Of a stretch of DNA of 64,000 nt, positions 30,301 to 38,575 are shown piece by piece. The notes beneath the pieces were generated by a model. The model was given only the letters and a program-made list of their open reading frames with translations. It had not been told where the DNA came from and did no database searches. Numbering within the stretch: the stretch's first letter is position 1; every line of letters starts with the position of its first letter. The translations under genes were made by a program, and so were the position numbers. Origin of the DNA: Oscillospiraceae bacterium (GTDB taxonomy: Bacteria; Bacillota; Clostridia; Oscillospirales; Ruminococcaceae); NCBI GenBank assembly GCA_902779915.1, contig CACZDM010000003.1:62001-126000 (forward strand). Direction: 5' to 3'.

Positions 30301-30793
30301 GGTTGTTTTAAATTTGGTTAAAAAATTAATTGAAAACCCAGAGTTTAACAGAGAAAATATGTGTGTTGCAACAATGAAAAAGATAAAGATATATAATATA
30401 TTGAATGCTTGTTCAGACAGCCAAGACTGTAAAAGTGCTGTTTTAGAAATCATGCGTGAACTTGCAAAAAATAATGTTTTAACTCAAAAATATGTTTTTA
30501 AAAAGGAAAATGTCATAAAATTATTGAACAAACATTCCGAGTTTTTGAGCGATAATGATAAAAAATCTCTTCTTGACATTATCACTGCTTTAAAAGACAA
30601 CAGCTGGCTGGATTTAGATCAGCTTAAAGAAGATCAAGCTTTTATGATCCTCAAACTTATATCTGAAGATTTAGACTGGCATTGTGGAGAAATTTTCAAT
30701 CCAGTTCAAGACGGCCAAATCCAAGACAGCCAAGGTCAAGATGATAGAGATTTTGACATTGAGGATTTTCTTGATAAAGATTTTTTTAAATAA
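27323..30793 (+). CDS. large secreted ARM/HEAT-like repeat protein
   Basis: 1156 residues. Signal peptide MRIKILKKILSVMLAGAVAL then ATPGISVSVVASG. A strongly basic linker rich in KK (about 32-60) follows. About 20 repeats of 39-45 residues then run to about residue 1100, each built as helix, loop, Cys, acidic turn and second helix (NKCSGVDDARQSVASCVSAL is typical). The C-terminal tail is acidic (DIEDFLDKDFFK). A non-repeat Lys-rich stretch near 620-650 divides the solenoid in two. AAGGAG lies 12 nt before the ATG. No LPXTG, SLH or enzymatic motif was seen. Function is unknown; a secreted binding scaffold is inferred. Confidence 0.85.
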   Translation: MRIKILKKILSVMLAGAVALATPGISVSVVASGKGKKSAAKKAKKKNKQKEEKKEDEKIQENAIQEEKMDFISNSSEKFQIGSIEFINFAPHIDSISPIAEPEDCSKFAGLLEKGLNSEQDTKDFVDIFHKLLTTTNFFEKYKEDNRINFINSIQCLLKCHVTDETKGKIVQIIGELAEKNLLKVFSKKDVQFVVEWIFKCPIDSNIKKDLSETLEKLIRRHFWFISNQKAPISKLINVLEKCLDVDEARKNVLEIIKAIINDDIINSQNCGCKIIDIINILKKCETEEVDARKQIASLIDFKLLFSNPDSYSRDDILIMVQVLDECSNSDNAGQFVAAAIEKLIKRKFLKNFYKNDINIILQILNKCSGVDDARQSVASCVSALADCDLLSRHTRREDIGFIFNILKKCSTLESAKCSVSDAILLLAVKDLFKEYDDKSQLLGLLNDCMIDEQSARFALSAITVLSTGTAFITDDGKTSSRRIKRVFSYEENSTEIFKLLEKSIELFDFKPQIAYVIVTLARENFFNGCRLNNVKALVNVLEKCACPGREKSLELAINVLCKGKILKCYKNQQGISNLLDAFSIVGGIKKVLDANPGYSLNDLFQNYGEKYTLDFKSLKLTQIMPKKSDKKVKKDSVESFVESGQKIILDSLQKILAKENVESDEVLNALNLMLQDGDGGPQKNAMAYCVWNLVYTQQVIFQSKDIPKLIELLKKCVGSDFSNKFVSKTIESLILNSWHGEYQKVWFEELINILFDCSKNNSSKNYVAKAVDMLISKCCVAQKLILKEKMTDVDQKFISKIISILDNCLYDSRENGEFIASSIKNLTTMGLLNECEKSKILNIFKMLDKCANDNAKSLKHIVCAVKSLDQNDSLALKEVANEMTNSDRQLIEILIKLLDKCSASEHEDVVWAIKGLYKKNLLRKENKEQVLNAINVLNKCVSSEGVTTAVIANELIEELFERSFLETITDSKQIPKITNHLSCFLSQGASKTVVLNLVKKLIENPEFNRENMCVATMKKIKIYNILNACSDSQDCKSAVLEIMRELAKNNVLTQKYVFKKENVIKLLNKHSEFLSDNDKKSLLDIITALKDNSWLDLDQLKEDQAFMILKLISEDLDWHCGEIFNPVQDGQIQDSQGQDDRDFDIEDFLDKDFFK

Positions 30794-30810
30794 TGCATGC
30801 TATCCAAATA

Positions 30811-30846
30811 AAGAGTCTGCTGCTAAATTGCGGCGGATTTTTATAA
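30811..30846 (+). terminator. terminator after the 27323 gene
   Basis: AGTCTGCTGC-TAAATT-GCGGCGGATT forms a 10-bp stem with wobble pairs, followed by a T run. It has the same form as terminators after other genes of the array. Confidence 0.7.
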
Positions 30847-30849
30847 TAA

Positions 30850-31142
30850 ATATAAAAATAATTACAAAAGGTTTGATCAAAGAAACGGAGCCTTCTGAAG
30901 TTTTGTTGCTAACATATATTTTAAGTGAGTGTTCAGAAAATGACGATGCTAAATCAAGGGTTGCAAAATCTATTGGCAAAATGCGAGAAAAACACTTGCT
31001 CAAAGCCCATTCCAAAGAGCAAATTTTGAATCTGGTTGAGCTTTTATTTAGTTTTTTAGGATATTAAAACGCTCGAGAAGCGGTTGTTTGTGATGCTGCT
31101 TCGGGGCTGCTGGTTGGTGGAATCTGTGATAAATGTAATTAA
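30850..31142 (+). pseudogene. decayed repeat-protein remnant
   Basis: After the terminator an open stretch encodes a clear repeat, LSECSENDDAKSRVAKSIGK with MREKHLLKAHSKEQILNLVE, and stops at 31065-31067. Moving one frame, a second recognisable repeat piece starts immediately (NAREAVVCDAASGLLVGG) and stops at 31140. It has no start codon, ribosome binding site or signal peptide. This is a fragment of a lost family member broken by a frameshift. Confidence 0.7.
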
Positions 31143-31278
31143 CATGAGGCTCAAATCATCAAAAAAGCATCTGAACAGTGTCATTGCCATATTGCAGCAG
31201 ATAAAGCTTATGACGAAAATGATGGATAATATAACGACAAAATGACACAAAAAAATAATTTTCCATAATGTTAAAAAG

Positions 31279-31321
31279 TTTACAAAAATTTAACATTTTA
31301 ACCATATCCGTGTGATACAAT
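31279..31321 (+). promoter_or_regulatory. PhoP/WalR-type box and -10 for the 31365 gene
   Basis: TTTACA at 31279, TTAACA at 31290, -10 TACAAT at 31316-31321. The ATG at 31320 overlaps this -10 and so cannot be a translation start. Confidence 0.68.
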
Positions 31322-31364
31322 GACTGCGCGTGAGGAAAATAATAATTTTAAAGAGGTGCTGATT

Positions 31365-31685
31365 ATTAAGGCAAAAGTGACTCAAAAAATTCTAGCAATG
31401 ATGCTTGCAGCTTCAACCATTGCAGCGACGCCCGGATTGGCTGCGGGTGTTAAGGATAAATTCCAGAAAAACACTGAACTCCATGCTGCTAGCAGTGATG
31501 GTGATGAGGACGATGATGTTAAAGATCAAAAAATGTTAGGCAAAAATGTTTCAATTCCCCATATTCCAAAAGATATTATTTCATTTGTGGTTTTTAATAT
31601 GAATCTTCATGGATGTTTTAAAGATTTTTCAAAAGATGAATTTGTAAATGTTAAAGCGAAGTTCACTCAGTGTTTGGGGATTTGA
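31365..31685 (+). CDS. mini secreted repeat protein, start codon altered to ATT
   Basis: Aligned with its relatives (ATG AAA GCA AAA ATG), this gene reads ATT AAG GCA AAA GTG at 31365, 8 nt after AAGAGG. So the start is either a rare ATT or has been lost. An in-frame GTG at 31356 overlaps the ribosome binding site. The 106-residue product has a signal peptide (LAMMLAASTIAATPGLA), a short acidic linker (SSDGDEDDDVKDQ) and only the last half repeat (LHGCFKDFSKDEFVNVKAKF). That half repeat matches the C-terminus of the 34266 product. It looks like an internally deleted copy, possibly on its way to a pseudogene. Confidence 0.55.
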   Translation: MKAKVTQKILAMMLAASTIAATPGLAAGVKDKFQKNTELHAASSDGDEDDDVKDQKMLGKNVSIPHIPKDIISFVVFNMNLHGCFKDFSKDEFVNVKAKFTQCLGI

Positions 31686-31814
31686 TATGATTACGATAGC
31701 GACGTTTTATAAGCGATATACTTGCATATAGATTTAGTGTTAAAAAAAAGAAGAGTGGGTGCAAATTATGAGAGCCGCAGGGAGACATAGTCCAAATAAT
31801 GTTTGAAAAAATAG

Positions 31815-32007
31815 GGTTTTCAAATATTGTCAAAAATTCAACAAAAGGTGATTTTTTTAAATTTTATACTCACGGGCAAGCTGTGAATGTGGCAAATAGA
31901 TTAATCCTGCTTAAAAAAACCATGACGCTAAAAAATATGTTTCAAAAGCTATGAAATTGTTCGGTTTAGGGGGCTTTTTTCAAGCAACATTGAAAATAAC
32001 AAATTAA
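31815..32007 (+). pseudogene. decayed copy of the 32378 gene
   Basis: FSNIVKNSTKGDFFKFYTHG and VNVANRLILLKK match FANVVKNLVFKNFFDQYTNQ and VNVANKLVLC in the 32378 product. A frameshift near 31920 is needed to continue with HDAKKYVSKAMKLF, and a stop follows at 32005. It has no start or signal peptide. The rest of 31686-32377 has no gene; it has AT-rich spacer and a lone TTAACA at 32295 without a -10 at the expected place. Confidence 0.72.
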
Positions 32008-32377
32008 TAGGCGCAAAAATCAACCTCGCCTCCATACTTAAAGGTCGGTTAGAAAGAGAGATCAAGGTTTCAAAACTTTTCGTGGTTTTAAGGAATATAC
32101 AAATGTTTTAAAATGTTAAAAATTTTTCAAGTCAATAATTTTGAAAATGAAGTCAACCTTTAAATCAGAGGAGGGGGCGTGTTGATTGGGTGCAAGTGTC
32201 CGATATTTAAATAGTTTCAGTATAGAAATGTCATATAAAATCTTGTGCAAATTAAGATGCTAAAATCAAAACAAAATAAAAATTTTTGGTATATTTAACA
32301 TAATCGATCGAAATGCATATTGTGCATATGCGCGATGTGTGGTTGAAAAAGACAGTTTTAAACAAGGAGTATTAAAT

Positions 32378-33838
32378 ATGAATTCAAAAATGATTAAAAA
32401 AATTTTAGCAATAATGATTGCTGCTGCAACTCTTGGAGCAACGCCTGGACTGGCTATGGCTGTCAACAAGAAGAACGGTAAATGTGTCAAACAAATTCAA
32501 TGTCAAGGCCAAAGCAATGAAGGCCAAAGCAATGAAAGCCAAAGCGATGAAGGCGAAAGTGATGAAGGCGAAAGTGATGAAAGCCAAAGCGATGAAGGCG
32601 AAAGTGATGAAAGCCAAAGCGATGAAGGCCAAAGCAATGAAGGCCAAAGCAATGAAGGCGAAAGTGATGAAGGCGAAAGTGATGAAGGCCAAAGCAATGA
32701 AGGCCAGAGCGATGATTCTAAAATTGAAGAAGAAGATGACGCTTCAATATTTAATTTTTTATTAAATCAAAATTTGAAAAATAACGCCCAAAAAGCACAG
32801 TTTGCAAATGTTGTCAAAAATTTGGTGTTTAAGAATTTTTTTGACCAATATACTAACCAACAGATTGTGAATGTTGCGAACAAATTAGTCCTGTGCGCAA
32901 ATGCTAACGACAAGAATATTCGGAAAAATGTCGCAGAAATTATCGCGCTAATGGCAAAACAAGAATTGTTTGATGAATTTGAAACAAAACACATTCAAGG
33001 TTTAACAGAAGCCTTAAATCAATGTTCAAAAGTTTCTGGTGCTAGAGAATATGTTGCAAAAGCTATTGCGGAATTTGCTCGTGGAGAGTTGTGTGATGTA
33101 TTTAGTAAAAAACAAATTAAAAGTTTAATATCGTCATTGATTCAATGCGCAAATACTAATAATAACCATACTAAAAGATACATTGCAGCAGCTGTTGCAT
33201 GGTTCACTCGCGAGGATAAGCTTAATGAATTTCAACCAGCCCAAACCACAGCTCTGACGCAAGCCTTAACTCAATGCGCAAATGCTCAGGATGATAATGC
33301 TAAAAAATATTTTACATGGACTATGGGAGCGTTTGCCAACAAGAACTTGCTCAAAAGCTTTAACAAAAAACAAATTAAAAAGCTAGCATTAAATTTGACC
33401 CTGTGCTTATATAATGTTACTGATGATGGTTTTAAAAAAGAATTTGCATGGGCTATTGGACAGTTTGCCAACAATGGTTTATTTAATAGGTTTGACCCAA
33501 ACCAAATTTTTAGCCTAACATCAGATTTGACCTTTTGTTCAACGGTTGTTGAGGCTAAAAGAAGTGTTGCATGGGCCATTCAAAAGTTTGCGATAAACAA
33601 GTTGTTTAACGGATTTTCCAAAAAACAAATTAGCGCCATAACAGCAACACTTGCCCAGTGTTCAAATGCTAACGCTGCTTTGGAGGCTAAAAGTGAATCT
33701 TTCAAGACCCTTTTAATTTTGAAGGATAAAGGATATTTTAAAAATTTTTCAAACAATGAATTTTCAAATGTTAATATTGCTTTAAGCAACTGCTTGGAAA
33801 AAGTATATGCTGAAAGATTCACAATCATCAATCCATAA
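32378..33838 (+). CDS. secreted ARM/HEAT-like repeat protein with acidic 5-residue tandem linker
   Basis: 486 residues from ATG at 32378, with AAGGAG 8 nt upstream; the frame opens at 32339 but without a ribosome binding site. Signal peptide MNSKMIKKILAIMIAAATLG then ATPGLAMA. Residues about 44-113 are 14 copies of (G/S)(Q/E)S(N/D)E. Seven or eight solenoid repeats follow (EFAWAIGQFANNGLFNRF is typical, with an ARM-like AWAI core) and end at a half repeat (NNEFSNVNIALSNCLEK). A clear box-type promoter was not found, so regulation may differ. Function unknown. Confidence 0.84.
   Translation: MNSKMIKKILAIMIAAATLGATPGLAMAVNKKNGKCVKQIQCQGQSNEGQSNESQSDEGESDEGESDESQSDEGESDESQSDEGQSNEGQSNEGESDEGESDEGQSNEGQSDDSKIEEEDDASIFNFLLNQNLKNNAQKAQFANVVKNLVFKNFFDQYTNQQIVNVANKLVLCANANDKNIRKNVAEIIALMAKQELFDEFETKHIQGLTEALNQCSKVSGAREYVAKAIAEFARGELCDVFSKKQIKSLISSLIQCANTNNNHTKRYIAAAVAWFTREDKLNEFQPAQTTALTQALTQCANAQDDNAKKYFTWTMGAFANKNLLKSFNKKQIKKLALNLTLCLYNVTDDGFKKEFAWAIGQFANNGLFNRFDPNQIFSLTSDLTFCSTVVEAKRSVAWAIQKFAINKLFNGFSKKQISAITATLAQCSNANAALEAKSESFKTLLILKDKGYFKNFSNNEFSNVNIALSNCLEKVYAERFTIINP
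32507..32716 (+). repeat. 15-bp tandem repeat, 14 units
   Basis: Imperfect units of the GGC CAA AGC AAT GAA type code for GQSNE, GESDE and SQSDE. The 15-bp period keeps frame, so copy number can change without breaking the gene. The coding strand is almost free of stops in other frames, which explains spurious long overlapping frames here. Confidence 0.93.
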
Positions 33839-34172
33839 AAATATTTCTGGCAAAAATTTGAAAAAGCTGGGTTATTGTTAAAATTTTTGTTATTATATTA
33901 TATTGTGAAATAAGTTTCAAATGAGGAGTTTGAAGGCATTAAAATGACTATAATCAACTGATTTTAGATTTAATATTATAATAATAAATTAAAGAAAGTC
34001 GCTGGCAAAAATTTTGAAAAATCATCAATCTTTTTAGCCAGCAATTATTTTTTATTGATTGTGCACGCGGGGGCAACCATCTAAAAGTATATATATAAAA
34101 TAGCGTTATTAAAGCTAGGAGTTATATTTTAAGCCTGGGGTCATGCAAAAAAATTTTTAAAAATTGTAAAAA
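33839..34172. other. intergenic spacer with terminator
   Basis: No gene. The hairpin GCTGGCAAAAA ... TTTTTAGCCAGC (34001-34045), followed by a T-rich run to 34054, is a likely terminator for the 32378 gene. A short reading ATGACTATAATCAACTGA at 33943 follows a GAGGAG and may be a relic of a lost leader. Confidence 0.5.
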
Positions 34173-34215
34173 TTAACAAAAATTTAACACTCTAATGATA
34201 ACTGTATGTTACAAT
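34173..34215 (+). promoter_or_regulatory. PhoP/WalR-type box and -10 for the 34266 gene
   Basis: TTAACA at 34173 and 34184, -10 TACAAT at 34210-34215 with an extended TG. Spacing is 11 and 26 bp. Confidence 0.75.
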
Positions 34216-34265
34216 TAGTATATATCATATGAATTAATTCTATAAAAAAAGGAGTATTTTAATTT

Positions 34266-36200
34266 ATGAAAGCAAAAATGATAAAAAAAATTCTAGCAGT
34301 TATGCTTGCTGCTTCAACCATTATGACAATGTCAGGGTTGGTTATGGCTGGCCCAAATGATCCGAACGATGGCAAGCCAAAAAAGATCGTGGGCAAAAAA
34401 AGGTTACGCAATGATGAAGAAAATGAAAGCGATGAAGAAGAAAGCCAAGAAGGTAAAAAATTAAAAATCGGAGAAGACCAATATATAAAAATAAATCAAG
34501 GCGAAAAAGAAAAAAAGAACAGTGATGAGAAAGATAAACAGCCTAAAGAAGAGAAGAAAGTTAAATCTGATGATGGCGCTTTAGATGAAGTTGACATTCA
34601 ACAAAGTAGTCTGATTTCAAGATTCAATGATTTATTTAGGCAAGATTTTAAAGACGATTCTGAGAGAATGGAATTTGCAGATGTTGTTCGCGGTTTGTCA
34701 AATTGTGATTTTTTCAACAAATATTCCAACTTGGAAATTAAGAAGTTGATGCAAAAGTTGATTCAATGTTTGAAATTAAACAGCGACAAAGTTAAATCAG
34801 ATGTTTCTCAGACTATGATATCGATTACTGTAAAGTGTAACCTAAAAGAAGGAAACATTAATGATATGTTGAAGATATTGAATCTTTGTTCACAGACTGA
34901 CAATAACAAAGCAAAACTAAATGTTGTTAATGCTATTTCGACTGTGGTTGATGGTGGTTTGCGAGATAAATTTAACAACCAGCAAATTAATAGTCTAGTA
35001 GCTATATTGAATTGTTGCTTGAATGCTGCCGACGAAGAAACGGCAAAATGTGCTGCTAAAGTGACTGAAACTATGCTTTTAAATGGTGTGGGTGATGAAT
35101 CCGTTAGCCAGCAAATAGATGATATGCTAAAGATATGGCGTAAATGCTTAGTCTTTCCAGGGGCAAGACAATCTGTTGTTGTGGCTGCTGCGCGGATGAT
35201 AAAAACGAAGTTGATTGGCAAATTCAAAAATCAGCAAGTTAATGATCTAATAGAAATATTGGCTGGTTGTTCAGAAACTGCCGATCAAGGGCTCAAACAA
35301 AAGATCACACTGTTTGTTGCGCTTATGGCCCGAGACGCATCATTGAGCATGCAGCAAATTCAAACTCTATCTAAAATTCTTAATCAATGCGTGGTGACGT
35401 CGGAAACCAGTTCTGTTAAACAATTTGCCGCAAAGGCCATTCATAACTTGATTCGAAGAGCGTTGGTAGATGGGACGTTCCATCGCGGAGGATTGGGTGA
35501 CGAATTTGAAAAAGAACTGATAAAGGATTTAACCAGCCAATTGATAATTTGTTCAGATTCTGCTGAAGCGCAAAAATATGTTATTTGGGCTATTGGACTT
35601 ATGGTTGAGCACAGTTTGCTTATTGGATATGGCAAAGAACAGCTTGTCGAATTATCAAACATGTTGGTTGGATGGTCAAATAATTTTCATGTAAAATCAG
35701 ATGTTGCATGGGCTATTGGGCTGTTGGCTTATGGAGGATTGGTCAGAGGCGGTTTTTTCGCTGGATTTGACAAAGAACAAAGGCTTGAATTGACAAAAGC
35801 GTTAATTAATTGTTCCGAAAACCCTGCTGCTAAAGCAAATGTTGCGCGCGCCATCGGTCAAATTATCTCCAGAGAATTGCTCCTCCGAGGGTATGATGAA
35901 AAAGAACTAAGTGAACTGGAGGCTGCATTAATTTCGTGTGCGGATGAGTATGATGCAAAACCATATGTTGCGTCAGATATTAGCATTTTGGCGAATGAGG
36001 GCTGGTTTTGTGGATGTGACAAAAAACAAATGTTTGACATAGTCGATGTTTTGCGCAGCTGTCTGAAAAATGCCAAAGCCAAAAAAGGCGTTGCGAAGGC
36101 TATTGGATATTTAACATATTATGGATGTTTTAAGGACTTTTCAAAAGATGAATTCGAAGATATTTTATCACTTTTTAAAAGTTGCGTCAAAGAAAACTAA
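34266..36200 (+). CDS. secreted ARM/HEAT-like repeat protein
   Basis: 644 residues. Signal peptide MKAKMIKKILAVMLAASTIM then TMSGLVMAG. A mixed, mostly acidic linker (NDEENESDEEESQEGKK) precedes about 11 repeats of roughly 42 residues. Typical units are WAIGLMVEHSLLIGYGKEQL and NCSENPAAKANVARAIGQII. The last half repeat, YYGCFKDFSKDEFEDILSLF, recurs in the 31365 mini-gene. AAGGAG lies 8 nt before the start. The first 60 bp are almost identical to those of the 36468 gene. Function unknown. Confidence 0.86.
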   Translation: MKAKMIKKILAVMLAASTIMTMSGLVMAGPNDPNDGKPKKIVGKKRLRNDEENESDEEESQEGKKLKIGEDQYIKINQGEKEKKNSDEKDKQPKEEKKVKSDDGALDEVDIQQSSLISRFNDLFRQDFKDDSERMEFADVVRGLSNCDFFNKYSNLEIKKLMQKLIQCLKLNSDKVKSDVSQTMISITVKCNLKEGNINDMLKILNLCSQTDNNKAKLNVVNAISTVVDGGLRDKFNNQQINSLVAILNCCLNAADEETAKCAAKVTETMLLNGVGDESVSQQIDDMLKIWRKCLVFPGARQSVVVAAARMIKTKLIGKFKNQQVNDLIEILAGCSETADQGLKQKITLFVALMARDASLSMQQIQTLSKILNQCVVTSETSSVKQFAAKAIHNLIRRALVDGTFHRGGLGDEFEKELIKDLTSQLIICSDSAEAQKYVIWAIGLMVEHSLLIGYGKEQLVELSNMLVGWSNNFHVKSDVAWAIGLLAYGGLVRGGFFAGFDKEQRLELTKALINCSENPAAKANVARAIGQIISRELLLRGYDEKELSELEAALISCADEYDAKPYVASDISILANEGWFCGCDKKQMFDIVDVLRSCLKNAKAKKGVAKAIGYLTYYGCFKDFSKDEFEDILSLFKSCVKEN

Positions 36201-36350
36201 TAAGTTTTTGGGTCGCCGGCGTCATTTCTATTTGTTGATATATTCATAATTATTTATATGAGTAATATATACCGCCCGACCCTAAAACAGTGGTTCAAGG
36301 GGAATTCCCAGAAAAATCGGATCATGTAAAAATTTTAATATATTTAAAAA

Positions 36351-36415
36351 TTAACAAAAATTTAACATTATATAACAAAAAAATTAACATTATAACAGCA
36401 ATAATATGTTATAAT
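36351..36415 (+). promoter_or_regulatory. multiple TTAACA boxes and -10 for the 36468 gene
   Basis: TTAACA at 36351, 36362 and 36384, with ATAACA at 36372 and 36392, in near-helical phase. The -10 TATAAT is at 36410, 26 bp after 36384. It has more half-sites than the other promoters of the set. Confidence 0.7.
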
Positions 36416-36467
36416 TAGTGTAATGCACATGGATTCGTGCTATGAAAAAAGGGAGTTGTTTTAAATT

Positions 36468-37403
36468 ATGAAAGCAAAAATGATAAAAAAAATTCTAGCA
36501 GTTATGCTTGCTGCTTCAACCGTTATGACAATGTCAGGGCTGGTTATGGCCGCAAAGAAGGCGCCAGGAAGTGGAAAAAGTCATGGAGCGTCTAAAACCC
36601 CTGCTCAATCCGGCAGAAAAGTAATGAAATTAAAAAAAATTAAAGCAAGAGGCAAAGGAAAAAGCAAAAAAGATAAACAGTTCAAGCAACAAGAAGGCGT
36701 TATTGTTACAAAAATAACAAGTACTACCCCGATTGAAATTTCAGATAACTGGGGATTGGATACTTACAGTAGGCCAGTTGTAACTTTCGATGCGTCAAGC
36801 GTTGTGATATTTGGTCCTCATGATGCAGATCTTGGTAATTACGAACCAAGCAGTCTTGATCCGGTAAGAGGATATTTCTATACCTCTGTGATGGGTAAAG
36901 CTGATATGTTATCTCAAGATTGTTGCAATGATGAATTCGTTTTAAAGACCACAAATGCAATCAGGAGGTTAAAACATAATCACCTCACCATATTTTACCT
37001 GAAAGATTGTCCAGAAGGCAAAGAACAAGAATTAGTAAATGCGCTGATTAGCTGGGCAAAATCGGATAATATTACAGTTAAAAGAAATATCGCAGTGGCT
37101 ATTGGAGATTTAGCTCAAGAAGGTTTTTTTGATGACCTCTCCCGTGAGAAAAAGCAAGATATCTTTGGCGCACTAGTCAATTGCTTTGATCGCGATCCTT
37201 CGATCAAACCAGACGTTGCGTGGGCGTTTAAGCGCTTGGTCGACCGCGGATTTGTGAATGAAAATGAGAATTTGGAAGAAGTTTTAAGGCTGCAAGAAAT
37301 TTTAAATGATTGCAAAGACAGCTGCGACGTTGAGCCACATCTTGACATTGATGATGATTGTGATTGTGATTGTGATTCTGATTCTGATTCCTGTGAAATT
37401 TAA
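36468..37403 (+). CDS. short secreted protein with basic linker and two or three repeats
   Basis: 311 residues. Signal peptide MKAKMIKKILAVMLAASTVM then TMSGLVMAA, followed by a strongly basic linker (VMKLKKIKARGKGKSKKDKQ). A Pro- and Asp-containing segment with no repeats (about 75-155) comes next, then about two solenoid repeats (NITVKRNIAVAIGDLAQEGF, VAWAFKRLVDRGFVNENENL). The Asp/Cys-rich tail (DDDCDCDCDSDSDSCEI) could bind metal, which is only a suggestion. It founds the three-copy subfamily that continues at 37508 and 39236. Confidence 0.82.
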   Translation: MKAKMIKKILAVMLAASTVMTMSGLVMAAKKAPGSGKSHGASKTPAQSGRKVMKLKKIKARGKGKSKKDKQFKQQEGVIVTKITSTTPIEISDNWGLDTYSRPVVTFDASSVVIFGPHDADLGNYEPSSLDPVRGYFYTSVMGKADMLSQDCCNDEFVLKTTNAIRRLKHNHLTIFYLKDCPEGKEQELVNALISWAKSDNITVKRNIAVAIGDLAQEGFFDDLSREKKQDIFGALVNCFDRDPSIKPDVAWAFKRLVDRGFVNENENLEEVLRLQEILNDCKDSCDVEPHLDIDDDCDCDCDSDSDSCEI

Positions 37404-37512
37404 GCAGAGCTAGATTATTGATAAAATTTTCTGGTCTGGACTTTAAATTCAGGCTATAGATGTTTTGATTCAATTAATATATAAAATAGTTGAGGAGAGA
37501 ATGATCGATGAA
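37403..37512 (+). repeat. duplicated 5' flank, copy 1
   Basis: About 110 bp ahead of the 37508 gene recur nearly unchanged ahead of the 39236 gene (39130-39240). They include ACTTTAAATTCAGGCTATAG and the ribosome binding site GAGGAGAGAATG. No TTAACA box is present, so these two genes may be read through from 36410 or use a weak promoter. Confidence 0.8.
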
Positions 37513-38575
37513 AACAAAAATGTTTAAAAGAGTTTTTGCAGCAATGCTTGCTGCTTCAAGTGTTATGGCAATGTCAGGGGTGGCTATGGCCGCAAAGAAG
37601 GCGCCAGGAAGTGAAAAAAGTCATGGAGAGTCTAAGACCCCTGCTCAATCTGCCAGAAAAGTAATGAAATTAAAAAAAATTAAAGCAAGAGGCAAAGGAA
37701 AAAGCAAAAAAGATAAACAGTTCAAGCAACAAGAGGGCTGCAATATTTGCAAGAATGAGCAAGTTAACGCTTTGAACGTGCCAGATGATGTGACGTCCAA
37801 AAGCTATGCTAAAGAAGGCGTTATTGCTACAAAAATAACAAGTAGTAGCCCGATTGAAAATTCAGATAACTTGCAATTGGATATTTACAATAAACCAGTT
37901 GAAACTTTCGATGAGCTAAGCGATGCGATATTTGATGCTTATGACGAAGATACTGATAAAATCAGGCCTTGGGATATAACAGGAGTTTTCTATACCGCTG
38001 TGATGGGTGAAGAGGATATGTTATCTCAAGATTGTTGCAATGATGAGTTCGTTTTAAAGACCACAAATCGAATCAGGAGTTTAAAACATAATCACCTCAT
38101 GCATGACCTGAAAAATTGTCGAGAAGACCAAGAATTAGAATTAGTGAATGCGCTGATTAGCTGGGCGAAATCGGATAATATTACAGTTAAAAGAAATATC
38201 GCAGTGGCTATTGGAGATTTAGCTCAAGGAGGTTTTTTTGATGACCTCTCCCGTGAGAAAGAGCAAGATGTCCTTGTCGCGCTAGTCAATTGCTTTGATC
38301 GCGATCCTTCGATAAAAACAGACGTTGCGTGGGCGTTTAAGCGCTTGGTCTACCGCGGATTTGTGAATGAAAATGAGAATTTGAAAGAAGTTTTAAGGCT
38401 GCAAGAAATTTTAAATGATTGCAAAGACAGTTGCGACGTTGAGCCACATATTGACTTTGAGCCACATATTGACATTGATAATCATTGTGATTTTGATTCC
38501 CGTAATTATAATGAGAGTGAATCGGTGGATTTGCCTTCGGAAACCCCGCCGAATTCGATATATATTCCAAGATAG
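37508..38575 (+). CDS. chimeric secreted repeat protein, 5' part before a premature stop
   Basis: 355 residues to TAG at 38573. Signal peptide, basic linker and two repeats copy the 36468 gene, apart from an 81-bp insertion near 37739 coding for CNICKNEQVNALNVPDDV. From about 38510 it changes into sequence of the 39236 type (NESESVDLPSETPP, SIYIPR). The relative continues IPRYYMPV where this gene has IPR-stop-CMPV: TAT has become TAG. The next frame, 38579, is exactly in phase. So one nonsense change splits a fused gene. The shortened product may still be made and exported. Confidence 0.7.
   Translation: MKTKMFKRVFAAMLAASSVMAMSGVAMAAKKAPGSEKSHGESKTPAQSARKVMKLKKIKARGKGKSKKDKQFKQQEGCNICKNEQVNALNVPDDVTSKSYAKEGVIATKITSSSPIENSDNLQLDIYNKPVETFDELSDAIFDAYDEDTDKIRPWDITGVFYTAVMGEEDMLSQDCCNDEFVLKTTNRIRSLKHNHLMHDLKNCREDQELELVNALISWAKSDNITVKRNIAVAIGDLAQGGFFDDLSREKEQDVLVALVNCFDRDPSIKTDVAWAFKRLVYRGFVNENENLKEVLRLQEILNDCKDSCDVEPHIDFEPHIDIDNHCDFDSRNYNESESVDLPSETPPNSIYIPR

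Noticed and set aside
32295-32326. PhoP/WalR-type promoter for the 32378 gene
   Set aside because: Only one TTAACA is present, its partner 11 bp upstream is TTTTGG, and no -10 lies at the expected 26 bp.
32405-32765. Long overlapping frames on both strands over the 15-bp repeat
   Set aside because: They are by-products of a stop-free tandem repeat; only the plus frame from 32378 has a signal peptide, ribosome binding site and downstream domain.
36211-36285. Hairpin GGGTCG...CGACCC after the 34266 gene as a terminator
   Set aside because: The loop is very long and no T run follows.
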